Shown: positions 1-9,412 of the stretch, one piece after another
How the letters are laid out: each line of letters starts with the position of its first letter
How positions within the stretch are numbered: the stretch's first letter is position 1
Assembly: GCF_002355895.1 (NCBI RefSeq)
Contig: NZ_AP017652.1
Span: 1,335,001-1,399,000, forward strand
DNA from: Streptococcus sp. NPS 308
Lineage (GTDB): Bacteria; Bacillota; Bacilli; Lactobacillales; Streptococcaceae
Direction: 5' to 3'
Length of the DNA: 64,000 nt
The notes under the pieces: model-generated
Told to the model about the DNA's origin: nothing
Database searches by the model: none
What the model saw: the letters and a program-made list of their open reading frames with translations, nothing else
Made by a program: the position numbers and the translations under genes

Positions 1-1566
1 AGCTTCTGCAACAACTGCATCGATGTCTTCGATACGGTCAACTGTAAATCCTACAGCACCTTGCGCTTCAGCGATTTTCGCATAGTCAGCATTAGGGAAG
101 TCACAACCAAACAAGTGTTTGTTTGTGTCTTCGTATTTGTCCTTGATGAAGGCATATTTACCATTTGAGAAGACAACGTTGATAACTGGAAGGTCGTATT
201 GAACGTTTGTGATCACGTCTGGGTAGCACATGTTGAATGCACCGTCACCCATGATGTTCCATACTTGGCGATCTGGATTGTCTTTCTTAGCAGCGATACC
301 ACCAGGAAGGGCAATACCCATTGTCGCAAAGAGTGGAGATGTACGCCACATGTTCTTAGGTGTCATGTGAAGGTGACGAGTTGATGTTTGAGTAGTGTCA
401 CCTACGTCGATTGAGTAGATAGCGTCTTGATCAGCATGTTTGTTGATTGCATTGTAAACTTGATACAATTGCAATTCACCCTCAGTTTTACCTTCGAGTT
501 TGTTCATGTAATTACGCCAGTTTTGGTTGTTCTTCACGTTTGCACGCCACCATGGAGTTGACTCAACTGGGTTCACTTTGTCGAGGATAGCTTTAGCTGC
601 TTGACCTGCATCACCAAGGATTGAAGCATCAAGGGCGTGGCGTTTACCAAGTTTGTAAGGGTCGATATCGACTTGGATGAATTTTTCAGTGTTCTTGAAG
701 GCTTCGTAAACTTCAGCAAACGGGAAGTTTGAACCAAGGAAAAGAACTGTGTCTGCTTCGAAGACAACTTCGTTAGCTGGTTTCCAACCAACACGGTAAG
801 CAGAACCTGTCAACCCTTCGTAGTTCCATTCGAAAGCTTCGAAGTTTTTACCAGTTGTGATGATTGGTGCTTTGATTTTACGTGACAATTCAGTAATCAC
901 TTCACCAGCTTTGACACCACCGTAACCAGCGTAGATAACTGGACGTTCAGCATTGTTCAAGATTTCAACAGCTTTGTTGATTTCAACTTCATTCAAGGCA
1001 GGAGCGATGAATGAACGCTCGTATGAACCTGAACCGTAGTATGAGTTTTCGTCGATTTCTTGGAAACCGAAGTTTACTGGGATTTCAACAACAGCTGGAC
1101 CTTTTTTAGAAACTGCAGCACGGCAAGCTTCGTCAATTACTTTTGGCAATTGTTCAGCGTAAGCTACACGTTTGTTGTAGACAGCTACTCCGTGGTACAT
1201 TGGGTTTTGGTTAAGCTCTTGGAAAGCATCCATGTTGAGTTCGTTAACTGGACGTGATCCAAGGATAGCAAGGAATGGAGTGTTGTCCATAGCTGCATCG
1301 TAAACACCGTTAATCAAGTGAGTCGCACCTGGACCACCTGAACCTACTGCAACCCCGATTGAGCCACCGAATTTAGCTTGCATAACCGCTGCAAGAGCAC
1401 CTGTTTCTTCGTGGCGAACTTGCAAGAAACGGATATCTTTGTCTTCAGCCAAAGCGTCCATCAATGAGCTGAGTGTTCCTGATGGGATACCGTAGATAGT
1501 GTCTACGCCCCATGTTTTCAATACGTTGAGCATTGCTGCTGATGCAGTAATTTTCCCTTGAGTCAT
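1..1566 (-). CDS. spxB: Pyruvate oxidase SpxB (5' part; C-terminus runs off the window)
   Basis: Pyruvate oxidase: pyruvate + phosphate + O2 gives acetyl phosphate, CO2 and H2O2, with TPP, FAD and Mg2+ as cofactors; cytoplasmic. The reading frame is open from the ATG at 1566 (protein begins [20 protein letters not shown]) to base 1, giving 522 codons. The family is about 590 residues, so roughly 70 C-terminal residues lie outside. The N-terminus carries the TPP-enzyme start ([12 protein letters not shown]), typical of POX/AHAS-type enzymes. The start is fixed by the ribosome site GAAGGAG 7-13 bases upstream. It is transcribed away from the copper operon and has its own upstream region with two cre-like sites. 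In mitis-group streptococci this enzyme is the main H2O2 source. Identity is secure; completeness cannot be judged. Confidence 0.95.
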   Translation of the reverse strand, partial: MTQGKITASAAMLNVLKTWGVDTIYGIPSGTLSSLMDALAEDKDIRFLQVRHEETGALAAVMQAKFGGSIGVAVGSGGPGATHLINGVYDAAMDNTPFLAILGSRPVNELNMDAFQELNQNPMYHGVAVYNKRVAYAEQLPKVIDEACRAAVSKKGPAVVEIPVNFGFQEIDENSYYGSGSYERSFIAPALNEVEINKAVEILNNAERPVIYAGYGGVKAGEVITELSRKIKAPIITTGKNFEAFEWNYEGLTGSAYRVGWKPANEVVFEADTVLFLGSNFPFAEVYEAFKNTEKFIQVDIDPYKLGKRHALDASILGDAGQAAKAILDKVNPVESTPWWRANVKNNQNWRNYMNKLEGKTEGELQLYQVYNAINKHADQDAIYSIDVGDTTQTSTRHLHMTPKNMWRTSPLFATMGIALPGGIAAKKDNPDRQVWNIMGDGAFNMCYPDVITNVQYDLPVINVVFSNGKYAFIKDKYEDTNKHLFGCDFPNADYAKIAEAQGAVGFTVDRIEDIDAVVAEA

Positions 1567-1621
1567 TATAACTCTCCTTCAAATATTTTTAAAATTTGAT
1601 TCATCCGTTTTCATATACTAA

Positions 1622-1636
1622 TTGGAAACGTTTCAG
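1622..1636. promoter_or_regulatory. cre-like site upstream of spxB
   Basis: TTGGAAACGTTTCAG matches 13 of 15 positions of the CcpA operator consensus WTGNAARCGNWWNCA and lies 56 bp before the spxB ATG. CcpA control of spxB is established in pneumococcus; use of this particular copy is inferred. Confidence 0.5.
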
Positions 1637-1723
1637 CAAATTTTTACTCTACTACTTTACCATAATTGTTTTTTGTCTCCTAAAGATGTGCTCAGAAGTT
1701 TTTATTCTCTATTACAGTACAGT

Positions 1724-1738
1724 TTGAAAACGTTTTTT
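1724..1738. promoter_or_regulatory. Second cre-like site upstream of spxB
   Basis: TTGAAAACGTTTTTT also fits 13 of 15 positions of the cre consensus and lies about 160 bp before the spxB start, just outside the BOX element. It may work together with the nearer site, or be chance in AT-rich DNA. Confidence 0.4.
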
Positions 1739-1752
1739 AGAACTGTTTTATA

Positions 1753-1865
1753 ATACTCAATGAAAATTAAAGAGCAAACTAGGAAATTAGCCGTAGGTTG
1801 CTCAAAGTACAGCTTTGAGGTTATAGATAAAGTTGACGTGGTTTGAAGAGATTTTCGAAGAGTAT
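1753..1865. repeat. BOX element (boxA/boxC type, no boxB, shortened boxA)
   Basis: The segment begins ATACTCAATGAAAATTAAAG and ends TTTCGAAGAGTAT, the diagnostic ends of the pneumococcal BOX repeat with terminal ATACTC/GAGTAT inverted ends. The boxC part contains the internal inverted repeat around CTCAAAGTACAGCTTTGAG. The boxA half is short: it jumps to GACGTGGTTTGAAGAGATT without most of the CTACGGCAAGGCGACGCTGACG core, and no boxB is seen. BOX elements are non-autonomous, structure-forming repeats of S. pneumoniae and close relatives; this one sits between copA and the spxB promoter region. Confidence 0.85.
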
Positions 1866-1866
1866 A

Positions 1867-1888
1867 AAAAGCAGGTAAGCCCGCTTTT
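1867..1888 (-). terminator. Weak hairpin at the end of copA
   Basis: AAAGCAGG-TAAG-CCCGCTTT forms an imperfect hairpin overlapping the copA stop codon, with a short A-run on the plus strand (U-run on the minus transcript). It is a plausible but weak terminator between copA and spxB. Confidence 0.4.
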
Positions 1889-4109
1889 AGTCTATCTTAG
1901 TAACGTTTAGCATGAGTGAACTGATCAAAACAGATACAGAGCTAAAGGCCATGGCTAGACCTGCCAATTCTGGGTTGAGAACCAGACCAACACCTGAAAA
2001 AACTCCTGCTGCAATCGGAATTCCAGCGACATTGTAGATAAAGGCCCAGAAAAGATTGAGCAGAATTCGATTAAAGGTTTTCTTACTCATGTCAAAGGCA
2101 CGAACCACTCCTAGGAGGTTATTAGTTGTCAACACCAAATCTGCTGACTCGATGGCAATATCTGTTCCAGCTCCCATAGCAATCCCCACATCTGCTACAC
2201 TGAGGGCAGGAGCGTCATTGATACCATCACCAACAAAGGCTACTTTGCCAGCTTGTTGCAGTTTATGGATTTCATGGGCTTTTTCTTCTGGCAATACACC
2301 TGCAATGACCTCTTCAATGCCAATCTGATCTGCAATGGCACGCGCCACACCAGCATTATCCCCTGTCAGCATGACTGTTTTAAGACCTCGTTTTTTCAAC
2401 TGACTGATGGCAAGTTTAGCATTTTCCTTAGGAATATCTTGTAGTGCAAGCAAGCCTTTGATTTCATTGTCAACAGCCAAGAACACAACTGTCTTAGCTT
2501 CTTTTTCCAGTTCTTCTAGTTTTTCCTGATAAGTGCTTGAAATGATCATCCCATCCAGCATTTTAGCATTTCCAAGCAAGACTTGTTTCCCAGCTATTTG
2601 CCCTGAAACACCTTTTCCATGAAGGGCTTGGAAATTTTCCACAGTTTGAATCTCAAGTCCAGTTTCAGTCGCTCGCTTGACAATGGCCTCAGCCAGTGGG
2701 TGTTGGGAAACTTCTTCCAAGGAGGCTGCCAATCCAAGCACTTCTACTTCGTCGCCGATGATATCTGTTACCACAGGTTTCCCTTCCGTCAAAGTCCCTG
2801 TCTTATCAAAGACGAGAGTTTTGACTTTCTGGATTTCTTGTAAGACGGTTCCATTCTTGAGGAGAACGCCCATTTTGGCACTACGACCAGTCCCCACCAT
2901 GAGGGCTGTTGGTGTTGCAAGTCCCAAAGCACAAGGGCAGGCGATAATCAACACTGCCACCCCATAAAGGAGAGAGGTCACAAAGCTAGCCTCAAGCAAG
3001 ACAAACCAAAACCAAAAGGTCAGAATCGCTAAAATGACAACTGCTGGGACAAAAATCCCTGAAATCTTATCCGTCAAATCCTGAATTGGTGCTCGGCTGG
3101 TCTGGGCTTTCTTCACAAAGTCTACAATCTGCGCCAAGACCGTCTCTGAGCCAACTTTTTCTGCCCTAAAAACAAGCGTTCCACTGTTATTGATGGTGGA
3201 GCCAATGACAGTATCTCCAACGCTTTTATCCACCGGCAAACTCTCACCTGTCACCATGGATTCGTCAATACTGGACACACCTTCGACTACAACCCCATCA
3301 ACCGCAATCTTTTCACCTGGCCTTACTCGAATCAGGTCACCTACATGAACTTGGTTCAAGGGGATTTGAACATAGCTATCATCACGCAAGACTTCTGCAG
3401 TTTTAGCCTGCAAGTCCAGTAATTTCTCCACAGCTTGGGAAGTATTTTTTCGCATTTTCTCCTCAAAAACCGCCCCCAAAAGAACAAAAAAGAGGATAAA
3501 TCCAGCACTTTCAAAGTAAACAGGGAGGCCAGCAAAGAGGGCAACCAAGCTATAGAGATAGGCCACTAGAGTTCCCAGAGCAACCAAGCTATCCATGTTG
3601 GCATTGTGCTTTTTAAAGCTGGCCCAAGCACTCTGGATATAAGGACCACCTGCTACTAGCATGATGGGTGTTGTGGCTAAAAAGGTGCCCCAACGCATGA
3701 CTTGGTGACTAATTCCTCCTGTCGACATCCCAATCATGATAATCACAAGAGGTACAGTAAAGATACTAGTAATCCAAAAACGTTGCAAAAGTGGCAAAGA
3801 TTTTCGAGTCTTCTCAACTACGGTATAACTTCCCTTTTGCATCTTCATACCACATGAGAATTCATGCTCCCCCAACTCTTGAGGTATAAAACGAATTGTC
3901 TTCTCTTCATCCACGCCGATTGGTTCCAAGATGTCTTCTTCTTCAAAAAGGATTTCCTTGTAACAGTTTGAAGGAGTTATACGATGAAAGGTAATTTCAG
4001 CGGGAATCCCTTTTTGAAGCTGAATATGGGCTGGATGGTAGCCTTTGTCTGCCGTGATACGGATTTTTTGAACACCATTTTCAAGACTTGCTTTTACGAT
4101 TTCAGTCAT
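1887..4109 (-). CDS. copA: Copper-exporting P1B-type ATPase CopA
   Basis: ATP-driven Cu(I) exporter of the cytoplasmic membrane, 740 residues. Residues 1-100 form a cupredoxin-like metal-binding domain (Cys49 and CGMKM at 86-90) in place of the usual CXXC heavy-metal domains. Then come the membrane helices, TGES (287-290) of the actuator domain, the CPC copper site (391-393) in the sixth helix, DKTGT with phosphorylated Asp435, the SQHPLAEA nucleotide-binding motif and GDGINDAP. The length matches streptococcal CopA. It is the last gene of copY-cupA-copA, 9 bp behind cupA. CupA hands Cu(I) to this N-terminal domain in pneumococcus (established knowledge). All motifs are intact. Confidence 0.95.
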   Translation of the reverse strand: MTEIVKASLENGVQKIRITADKGYHPAHIQLQKGIPAEITFHRITPSNCYKEILFEEEDILEPIGVDEEKTIRFIPQELGEHEFSCGMKMQKGSYTVVEKTRKSLPLLQRFWITSIFTVPLVIIMIGMSTGGISHQVMRWGTFLATTPIMLVAGGPYIQSAWASFKKHNANMDSLVALGTLVAYLYSLVALFAGLPVYFESAGFILFFVLLGAVFEEKMRKNTSQAVEKLLDLQAKTAEVLRDDSYVQIPLNQVHVGDLIRVRPGEKIAVDGVVVEGVSSIDESMVTGESLPVDKSVGDTVIGSTINNSGTLVFRAEKVGSETVLAQIVDFVKKAQTSRAPIQDLTDKISGIFVPAVVILAILTFWFWFVLLEASFVTSLLYGVAVLIIACPCALGLATPTALMVGTGRSAKMGVLLKNGTVLQEIQKVKTLVFDKTGTLTEGKPVVTDIIGDEVEVLGLAASLEEVSQHPLAEAIVKRATETGLEIQTVENFQALHGKGVSGQIAGKQVLLGNAKMLDGMIISSTYQEKLEELEKEAKTVVFLAVDNEIKGLLALQDIPKENAKLAISQLKKRGLKTVMLTGDNAGVARAIADQIGIEEVIAGVLPEEKAHEIHKLQQAGKVAFVGDGINDAPALSVADVGIAMGAGTDIAIESADLVLTTNNLLGVVRAFDMSKKTFNRILLNLFWAFIYNVAGIPIAAGVFSGVGLVLNPELAGLAMAFSSVSVLISSLMLNVTKID

Positions 4110-4118
4110 ATCATTCTC

Positions 4119-4490
4119 CTATTCTACAATCATCTTACCGTGCATCATATTCATGCCACAAGAGAAACCATACTCTCCAGCCTGTTCAGGTGTGATTTCC
4201 ACTACATACTCTTCACCCATAGGCAAGTCCGCATGCACTCCAAAATCTGGAAAAACAATTTGATCCAGACAGGGTAACGGATCCTTACGATCAAAGATAA
4301 TACGTGCTGGCACCGATTTCTTGAGAATAATCAACTCAGGCGTATAGCCCCCTTTGACTTCCACTCGAATCTCTTGGTAGCCCTTTTTTTGCTGGGCCTT
4401 TTGTCCAGATTTTTCAGGCTTTTTGAAAAACCAAAACAAGATAAACGCTATAAGGGCAATACAAATAATGGTTACAATACTATTTAACAT
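4119..4490 (-). CDS. cupA: Membrane-anchored copper chaperone CupA
   Basis: A 123-residue protein with one N-terminal membrane helix (about 4-22), a charged linker and a cupredoxin-like domain. Copper ligands are visible as Cys74, Cys111 and the Met-rich CGMNMM around 111-116. The family binds Cu(I) at the membrane and passes it to CopA. The soluble part is clearly paralogous to CopA residues 1-100 (shared GYxP, PCL/NCY and FSCGMxM blocks). It lies between copY (10 bp spacing) and copA (9 bp), so it is translated from the same message. Confidence 0.93.
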   Translation of the reverse strand: MLNSIVTIICIALIAFILFWFFKKPEKSGQKAQQKKGYQEIRVEVKGGYTPELIILKKSVPARIIFDRKDPLPCLDQIVFPDFGVHADLPMGEEYVVEITPEQAGEYGFSCGMNMMHGKMIVE

Positions 4491-4500
4491 GACGTCTCCT

Positions 4501-4902
4501 TTACATACAATTACATTTTACTTCAGCAACTGCCCTGGCTTTCTTTTCAGAAATCACAGCTTCCAAGTCAGCCAAGTCAGCCAAAGTGAAATCACATTCG
4601 ACAATCAAATCAGCCAACAAGTTCTTAATCCTACGAGAACAAACCTTGTCCTTGATATCTTGGACAAGCAAATCCCGACTTTGGTCTAGATTAAAAAGCG
4701 CCGAATAGACAAAGGACTTGCCTTCTTTTTTCCTTGTCAGACACTCTTTCTCTACTAAGCGAGCCAAAAGAGTTTGAATGGTCGACTTGGACCAGTCGAA
4801 CCGCTCCGCTAAAACCCTGATCAAATCGCTACTGGTCTGTTCCCCTTGCATCCAAATAATCTTCATGACCTGCCATTCTGCATCTGAAATCTGCATAATC
4901 AC
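4501..4902 (-). CDS. copY: Copper-responsive repressor CopY
   Basis: A BlaI/MecI/CopY-family winged-helix repressor of 133 residues. The N-terminal helix-turn-helix (about residues 5-75, including WSKSTIQTLLARLVEK) binds DNA. The C-terminus ends CNCM (Cys130, Cys132), with further cysteines in CSRRIK and VECDF upstream, fitting metal sensing by Cys-X-Cys pairs. It is the first gene of the operon; the start is fixed by a strong site (TAGGAGGTGTG) just before the ATG. Two operator boxes lie directly upstream, consistent with autoregulation: Zn-CopY represses and Cu releases it. Confidence 0.93.
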   Translation of the reverse strand: MIMQISDAEWQVMKIIWMQGEQTSSDLIRVLAERFDWSKSTIQTLLARLVEKECLTRKKEGKSFVYSALFNLDQSRDLLVQDIKDKVCSRRIKNLLADLIVECDFTLADLADLEAVISEKKARAVAEVKCNCM

Positions 4903-4914
4903 ACCTCCTAAATC

Positions 4915-4966
4915 TACATTTGTCGATTACAGTTATTAGTATATTCCGAAAATCTACATTTGTCAA
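4915..4966 (-). promoter_or_regulatory. cop operon promoter with two CopY operators
   Basis: On the minus strand TTGACA (4966-4961), a 17-bp spacer and TATACT (4943-4938) form a near-consensus promoter. GACAAATGTA, a perfect fit to the KACANNYGTA cop box, occurs twice: at 4955-4964, overlapping the -35 box, and at 4915-4924, downstream of the -10 box at the transcription start and ribosome site. Repression by blocking both polymerase contact points is the natural reading. Confidence 0.88.
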
Positions 4967-5057
4967 CTATAATTTTTATTATTTTTTCGAAAAATAGAAT
5001 TATAATCATGTAACGAGAGATTTTCAGTCAAATTTCACTATATAAACTATAAAAATA

Positions 5058-5066
5058 TGCTATACT
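5058..5066 (+). promoter_or_regulatory. Extended -10 promoter of thiD
   Basis: TGCTATACT is an extended -10 element about 20 bp before the TPP riboswitch. No convincing -35 hexamer is seen at 17 bp, which is acceptable for a TGn promoter. Confidence 0.6.
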
Positions 5067-5082
5067 GTAGAAAAAAGAAAAC

Positions 5083-5172
5083 AACCACTAGGGGTGCGTA
5101 AAGCTGAGATTAACGACTGTTAGATCCCTTTGACTCAATCTAGGTAATGCTAGCTGATGGAAGTGGAAATGA
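5083..5172 (+). promoter_or_regulatory. TPP riboswitch upstream of thiD
   Basis: Contains the THI-box blocks in order: ACTAGGGGTGCG, GCTGAGATTAACG, then ACTCAATCTAGGTAATGCTA and GCTGATGGAAGT. These form the P1-P5 aptamer that binds thiamin pyrophosphate. No clear terminator hairpin with a T-run follows in the roughly 90 bp before thiD, so control may act at the ribosome site GGGAGG (5250-5255) rather than by attenuation; that mechanism is inferred. Confidence 0.88.
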
Positions 5173-5261
5173 TAATGAGGACTACTTGTCTTCTATTGCT
5201 TTCCTGAAACAGACTAGCTTGTTCTTAAGAATACAAACTTCAGTTGGTTGGGAGGTTTTAG

Positions 5262-6053
5262 ATGACTTATTTACCCGTTGCTCTAACCATTGCAGGGACT
5301 GACCCTAGTGGCGGTGCTGGCATTATGGCTGACTTAAAGTCGTTCCAAGCGAGAGATGTCTATGGAATGGCCGTTGTGACCAGTCTTGTCGCTCAAAATA
5401 CCAGAGGTGTTCAGCTAATCGAGCACGTTTCTCATCAAATGTTGAAAGCCCAATTGGAGAGCGTCTTTTCGGATATCAAGCCTCAGGCTGTAAAAACTGG
5501 GATGTTGGCAACTACTGAGATCATGGAGATCATCCAACCCTATCTTAAAAAGCTGGACTGTCCCTATGTGCTTGACCCTGTTATGGTCGCTACGAGTGGG
5601 GACACCCTGATTGATACCAGTGCGAGAAGCTTCCTAAAAACAAATCTGCTTCCCCTTGCAACTATTATCACGCCCAATCTTCCTGAGGCAGAAGAGATTG
5701 TTGGTTTTTCGATTCATGATCCAGAAGACATGCAGCGTGCTGGTCGCCTGATTATAAAAGAATTTGGTCCTCAGTCCGTTGTTATCAAAGGTGGCCATCT
5801 GGAAGGTGGTGCCAAGGATTTCCTCTTTACCAAGGAGGAGCAATTTGTCTGGGAAAGTCCAAGAATTCAAACTTGTCACACCCATGGTACTGGATGTACC
5901 TTTGCTGCTGTGATTACGGCTGAACTAGCCAAGGGCAGAAGTCTTTACCAGGCAGTTGATAAGGCCAAGGCCTTTATCACAAAAGCCATCCAAGACGCTC
6001 CTCAACTCGGACATGGTTCTGGCCCAGTCAATCATACAACTTTTAAAGATTAA
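5262..6053 (+). CDS. thiD: Hydroxymethylpyrimidine (phosphate) kinase ThiD
   Basis: Phosphorylates HMP to HMP-P and HMP-PP for thiamin synthesis; cytoplasmic, 263 residues, full length. The ribokinase-like fold is shown by the N-terminal AGTDPSGGAGIMADLKSF motif, the PNLPEAEEI block, VVIKGGH and the C-terminal anion-hole motif GTGCTFAA. It is alone on the plus strand, convergent with thiE, behind its own TPP riboswitch. The start follows a strong site (GGGAGGTTTTAG). It resembles the PdxK-like protein at 49480-50253, but thiamin context and riboswitch make ThiD the right call here. Confidence 0.95.
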   Translation: MTYLPVALTIAGTDPSGGAGIMADLKSFQARDVYGMAVVTSLVAQNTRGVQLIEHVSHQMLKAQLESVFSDIKPQAVKTGMLATTEIMEIIQPYLKKLDCPYVLDPVMVATSGDTLIDTSARSFLKTNLLPLATIITPNLPEAEEIVGFSIHDPEDMQRAGRLIIKEFGPQSVVIKGGHLEGGAKDFLFTKEEQFVWESPRIQTCHTHGTGCTFAAVITAELAKGRSLYQAVDKAKAFITKAIQDAPQLGHGSGPVNHTTFKD

Positions 6054-6099
6054 GAAAAAAACTCTCTAGTTCCCGCAATAAGGAAATTAGAGAGTTTTT
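6054..6099. terminator. Bidirectional terminator between thiD and thiE
   Basis: AAAAAACTCTCTA at 6055-6068 pairs with TAGAGAGTTTTT at 6088-6099, giving a stem with U-runs in both directions between two convergent units. Confidence 0.85.
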
Positions 6100-6101
6100 G
6101 A

Positions 6102-6734
6102 TTAGGAAACAATGTCATCTAGCTTTGTTAAAAAGGCTTGTGTTTTTGCCTCAATATCTTCTGCCTGCATCACATCACGTACGACAGCTACTCCAGCTAT
6201 ACCCGTGCCGATAAGTTGGTCAATATTCTCTGACGTCAAGCCTCCGATAGCAACTACTGGAATGGCGACCGTTTGGCAAATTGTTTTCAAGGTTGAAATC
6301 AGGGTAATGGGTGCATTTTCTTTGGTCGTAGTCGGGAAAATGGCTCCTGTTCCCAAGTAATCCGCACCTGATGTTTCTGCTTCGAGAGCTCTTTTAACTG
6401 TTTTAGCAGTGACACCGAGGATTTTTTCAGGACCCAAGACTTTGCGGGCAACCGAAACTGGTAGTTCATCGTCGCCGATATGCAGACCTGCTGCATCGAC
6501 TGCAAGACAAACATCCAACCGATCATCGATAATCAAGGGGACCTGATAGGCATCTGTTATTTCTTTGACTTGTTTTGCCAGTTGATAGTATTGATTGGTG
6601 GTGAGATTTTTTTCTCGTAGTTGGATAATAGTAACACCTGAACGACAGGCCGTCTCGACTTTTTCAAGAAAGTTTTCCAAGGAATCTTGGTAGCGATTGG
6701 TTACTAGATACAGTCTAAGTACTTCTCTATTCAT
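6102..6734 (-). CDS. thiE: Thiamin-phosphate synthase ThiE
   Basis: Couples HMP-PP with thiazole phosphate to thiamin phosphate. 210 residues in a TIM-barrel: LYLVTNRY at the first strand, [10 protein letters not shown] (pyrophosphate-binding Arg/Glu-Lys), [18 protein letters not shown], and the phosphate-binding loops [14 protein letters not shown] [14 protein letters not shown] and VVAIGGL. It overlaps thiM by 8 bp and ends the minus-strand operon. Only one thiE is in this window; pneumococcal genomes, as I recall them, have two. Confidence 0.95.
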   Translation of the reverse strand: MNREVLRLYLVTNRYQDSLENFLEKVETACRSGVTIIQLREKNLTTNQYYQLAKQVKEITDAYQVPLIIDDRLDVCLAVDAAGLHIGDDELPVSVARKVLGPEKILGVTAKTVKRALEAETSGADYLGTGAIFPTTTKENAPITLISTLKTICQTVAIPVVAIGGLTSENIDQLIGTGIAGVAVVRDVMQAEDIEAKTQAFLTKLDDIVS

Positions 6735-7530
6735 AAAAATCTCCTTTGATGGCTTCTAGCCAGTTTTCATCTCTTTTTAGGAGAGAGAGTTGATTGAGAA
6801 CTTGGTAACGAAAATCTTCTAATCCCATTCCTTGAACAACTATTCTCTCAGCAGCGATATTGAGATAAGAGACCGCTAGACAAGAAGCTTCAAAGGCAGT
6901 CATTCCTTGGCTAAGAAAAACGGCTGTCAAGGCTCCAACTAAGTCTCCTGTCCCTGTTATCCAGTCTAATTCTGCACAGCCATTTCCCAATACAGCAACT
7001 TGATTTTCTGAAACGATGAGGTCCTTGGGGCCAGTGACTAAGAATGACATACCAGAATAGGTCTGACACCAGTCTTTCAAGACTTGAAGCAAATCCTCCG
7101 TTTCTTGATCTTTAGCACTCGCATCAACTCCAACTCCATGGTGTTTTAAGCCAACAAGACTTCGGATTTCTGACATATTTCCTTTAAGGACCGTGGGCTT
7201 GTATTCTAAAAGATCTCTGACTAGATCCTTACGAATGAGGGAAGCCGCAACGCCAACTGCATCTACTACCATTGGGAGACAAGCTTGAGCTGCATAAGTA
7301 GCTGCCATGCGGATTGCTTTCTCTTTCTCAGCTGACAAATGCCCCAAATTGATGAAGAGAGCTTGGCTTTGTTTAGTAAAATCAAGAACCTCACGAGGGT
7401 CATCTGCCATGACTGGTTTGCATCCCAGAGCCAAAATGCCATTGGCCAGCATCTCACAGGAAATCTCATTGGTGATGCAGTGAATTAAGGAGCTAGAGCT
7501 CAGAGGGAAGGGATTTGTAAATTCCTGCAT
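6727..7530 (-). CDS. thiM: Hydroxyethylthiazole kinase ThiM
   Basis: Phosphorylates 4-methyl-5-(2-hydroxyethyl)thiazole, the salvage route to the thiazole half of thiamin. 267 residues. Visible family signatures are [20 protein letters not shown] near the N-terminus, VLKGNMSEI in the middle and the catalytic [14 protein letters not shown] loop. The gene starts on the last base of thiW and overlaps thiE, so these are translationally coupled. With ThiW as probable thiazole importer and ThiE as the joining enzyme, the cluster forms a complete salvage chain. Confidence 0.95.
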   Translation of the reverse strand: MQEFTNPFPLSSSSLIHCITNEISCEMLANGILALGCKPVMADDPREVLDFTKQSQALFINLGHLSAEKEKAIRMAATYAAQACLPMVVDAVGVAASLIRKDLVRDLLEYKPTVLKGNMSEIRSLVGLKHHGVGVDASAKDQETEDLLQVLKDWCQTYSGMSFLVTGPKDLIVSENQVAVLGNGCAELDWITGTGDLVGALTAVFLSQGMTAFEASCLAVSYLNIAAERIVVQGMGLEDFRYQVLNQLSLLKRDENWLEAIKGDFYE

Positions 7531-8054
7531 CAGTCTATCCTTTCACCAAAAAAATATCCTTGTACTTTTTTAAAGAATTCCTGCTTGATTAAAAATCGAA
7601 AGGCAAGAAAAGCTATGGCTGTACCGATCAAGGTCGCTCCGAAAAATCGCGGAGTATAGATAAACCAGCTGAGCTTGGCCGCAGATCCCGTAAAGAGAAC
7701 CATGACAGGATAGGAAACAATGGAACCGATAATCCCTGTTCCCAAAATCTCTCCTAGGGCAGAATAGTGAAATTTTCGACCGTACTTATAAAAGAGACCT
7801 GCAAGGAGGGCTCCAAAAGTAGCTCCTGTGAGGGCCAAGGGCGGAATGCCTTGAGTAGACATACGGATAAAGGCTGTGACTGTAGCCATGACCAAGGCAT
7901 AAACAGGCCCCATCAAGATTCCTGCAAGAATGTTGACTACACTGGACATTGGTGCCATTCCTTCAATTCGAAAGATGGGTGTAAGAACTACGTCAAGGGC
8001 AATCATCATGGATAAAATGGTTAATTTGTGAACTTGAAGTCGGTGGTTTCTCAT
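7530..8054 (-). CDS. thiW: ECF transporter S component ThiW (thiazole uptake)
   Basis: An integral membrane protein of 174 residues with about five hydrophobic segments and the S-component pattern near the N-terminus ([21 protein letters not shown], shortened here to its first half in family terms) followed by the [10 protein letters not shown] loop. ThiW proteins bind the thiazole precursor HET and rely on an ECF energizing module; ykoC-ykoD in the same operon can supply it. It lies between tenA (3 bp) and thiM (1 bp overlap), typical for ThiW. Substrate assignment rests on family and neighbourhood. Confidence 0.85.
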   Translation of the reverse strand: MRNHRLQVHKLTILSMMIALDVVLTPIFRIEGMAPMSSVVNILAGILMGPVYALVMATVTAFIRMSTQGIPPLALTGATFGALLAGLFYKYGRKFHYSALGEILGTGIIGSIVSYPVMVLFTGSAAKLSWFIYTPRFFGATLIGTAIAFLAFRFLIKQEFFKKVQGYFFGERID

Positions 8055-8057
8055 TTT

Positions 8058-8750
8058 CTATTTCTTCTCTTTTCCTAAGGACTGCAAATCACTCGTCCAT
8101 GTTTGGTGTTGGTAAGCCATCTCCCAAAACTTGGCTTCCATGTGAACACTGATGTGGAAGGCATCTAACATTTTTTGTTTGTCCATCTCATTGCTTTCTC
8201 GATAGAGTTGATTGACCAGCTCTCCCTCCTCTCTGATCTGCTGCTCTAACTCATCGGTGATATAGGTCTCAATCCACTGCTGATAAAGAGGATTCGGGGA
8301 TGGTTTGCGATTAAGTGCCTTTCCCAAATCATGGTATAACCAAGGACATGGGAGCAAACTAGCAAAAGCAATGCCCAAGTTTGGCTCTGCAAATTGCCGA
8401 TAAATGTGAGAAATGTAATGATAGCAGGTGGGAGCGATTGGATGTTGCTCCATTTCCTGATCGCTGATTTCCAATTCCTTGAAAAATTGTTGGCGGATAA
8501 ACAACTCACCCTCCACTAGACTCTGAGCATTTTGTTTCAAGAGTCTTTTCATCTCTTGATTCGAAGTCTTATCAGCCAAGAGGTGATAGATTTCTGAGAA
8601 GGCCTTCAGATAGTAGGCATCTTGAATCAGGTAATAGCGGAAAATATCAGGTTCTAAATTTCCCTCTTGTAATTGTAAAATAAAGGGATGATGAAAAGAA
8701 GCCTGCCAAGCTTCCTTGGATAATTCCATCGCAATATCTGTAAATTCCAT
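8058..8750 (-). CDS. tenA: Thiaminase II / aminopyrimidine hydrolase TenA (Cys type)
   Basis: Hydrolyses 4-amino-5-aminomethyl-2-methylpyrimidine to HMP, recycling degraded thiamin. 230 residues, all-helical. The canonical TenA_C residues are present: Asp in YYLIQDAYYLKAF, catalytic Cys in LLPCPWLY and the C-terminal Glu in EAKFWEMAY. It sits in the operon between the ECF transporter and thiW, fitting uptake and salvage of pyrimidine breakdown products. Compare the second TenA at 11731-12399, which lacks the Cys. Confidence 0.93.
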   Translation of the reverse strand: MEFTDIAMELSKEAWQASFHHPFILQLQEGNLEPDIFRYYLIQDAYYLKAFSEIYHLLADKTSNQEMKRLLKQNAQSLVEGELFIRQQFFKELEISDQEMEQHPIAPTCYHYISHIYRQFAEPNLGIAFASLLPCPWLYHDLGKALNRKPSPNPLYQQWIETYITDELEQQIREEGELVNQLYRESNEMDKQKMLDAFHISVHMEAKFWEMAYQHQTWTSDLQSLGKEKK

Positions 8751-8760
8751 AATAACTCCT

Positions 8761-9411
8761 TTATAAAAATAGACTGGTTTGAAGCAATAAAAAGAAAAGC
8801 AGGTAGATTAATTTTGTTTTTTTAGGAATATAAAAAGTCCGATAGCTATTCTCCACCTGTGCATGTTCATCATATCCATGCGCCGACAGAGCTCTCAGAT
8901 AAAGATGGCGCCACCTAAAGACTGTCATCAGAACCTTGCTGTAAATCAAGGGAGACCAAACATGCAGTTCTTGACCACGTAATAGGCAAGCTTCTTTGAG
9001 GGACTTGATTTCTTTCTGAATAAGGGGAAAGGCATTGAATACCACAATTAAGGCATAAGCCCAAGACCGTGATAACCCCTTTTGAGCTAAGTACAAAAGA
9101 AGCTCTTTTAGGGAAATAGAGGAAACAAAGACAAGACCAATACAAACGGTCACAAAGGCCCTCGTTCCAAGCATCACTGCCTGCGAAGCATCTCCGTGTA
9201 ACTGAACTGCCCAGTAGTTGGCCAAAGATGGCAAAATGGCTAGTAGAATCATCCAAGCCAACATCTTAAATCGACGGTAATAGAGCATAAAGAGGATGCA
9301 AAATGCGACTACCGAAAGATTCAGAGCAATCGAAGGAATGAAAGATGTTTCCAAGGATAAAATCAGCAAGAAGAGACTGATAATCGGTGTCTGGGTTGCT
9401 ACTTTGATCAT
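8761..9411 (-). CDS. ykoC: ECF transporter transmembrane T component YkoC
   Basis: 216-residue membrane protein of the CbiQ/EcfT family with N-terminal hydrophobic helices and, in the C-terminal half, the conserved charged coupling helices (LLRGQELHVWSP, then RWRHLYLRALSAHGYD) that contact the ATPases. It is the membrane scaffold of the YkoEDC thiamin-precursor transporter and may also serve ThiW. It is 1 bp from ykoD and 10 bp from tenA. No frameshift is seen. Confidence 0.88.
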   Translation of the reverse strand: MIKVATQTPIISLFLLILSLETSFIPSIALNLSVVAFCILFMLYYRRFKMLAWMILLAILPSLANYWAVQLHGDASQAVMLGTRAFVTVCIGLVFVSSISLKELLLYLAQKGLSRSWAYALIVVFNAFPLIQKEIKSLKEACLLRGQELHVWSPLIYSKVLMTVFRWRHLYLRALSAHGYDEHAQVENSYRTFYIPKKTKLIYLLFFLLLQTSLFL

Positions 9412-9412
9412 A

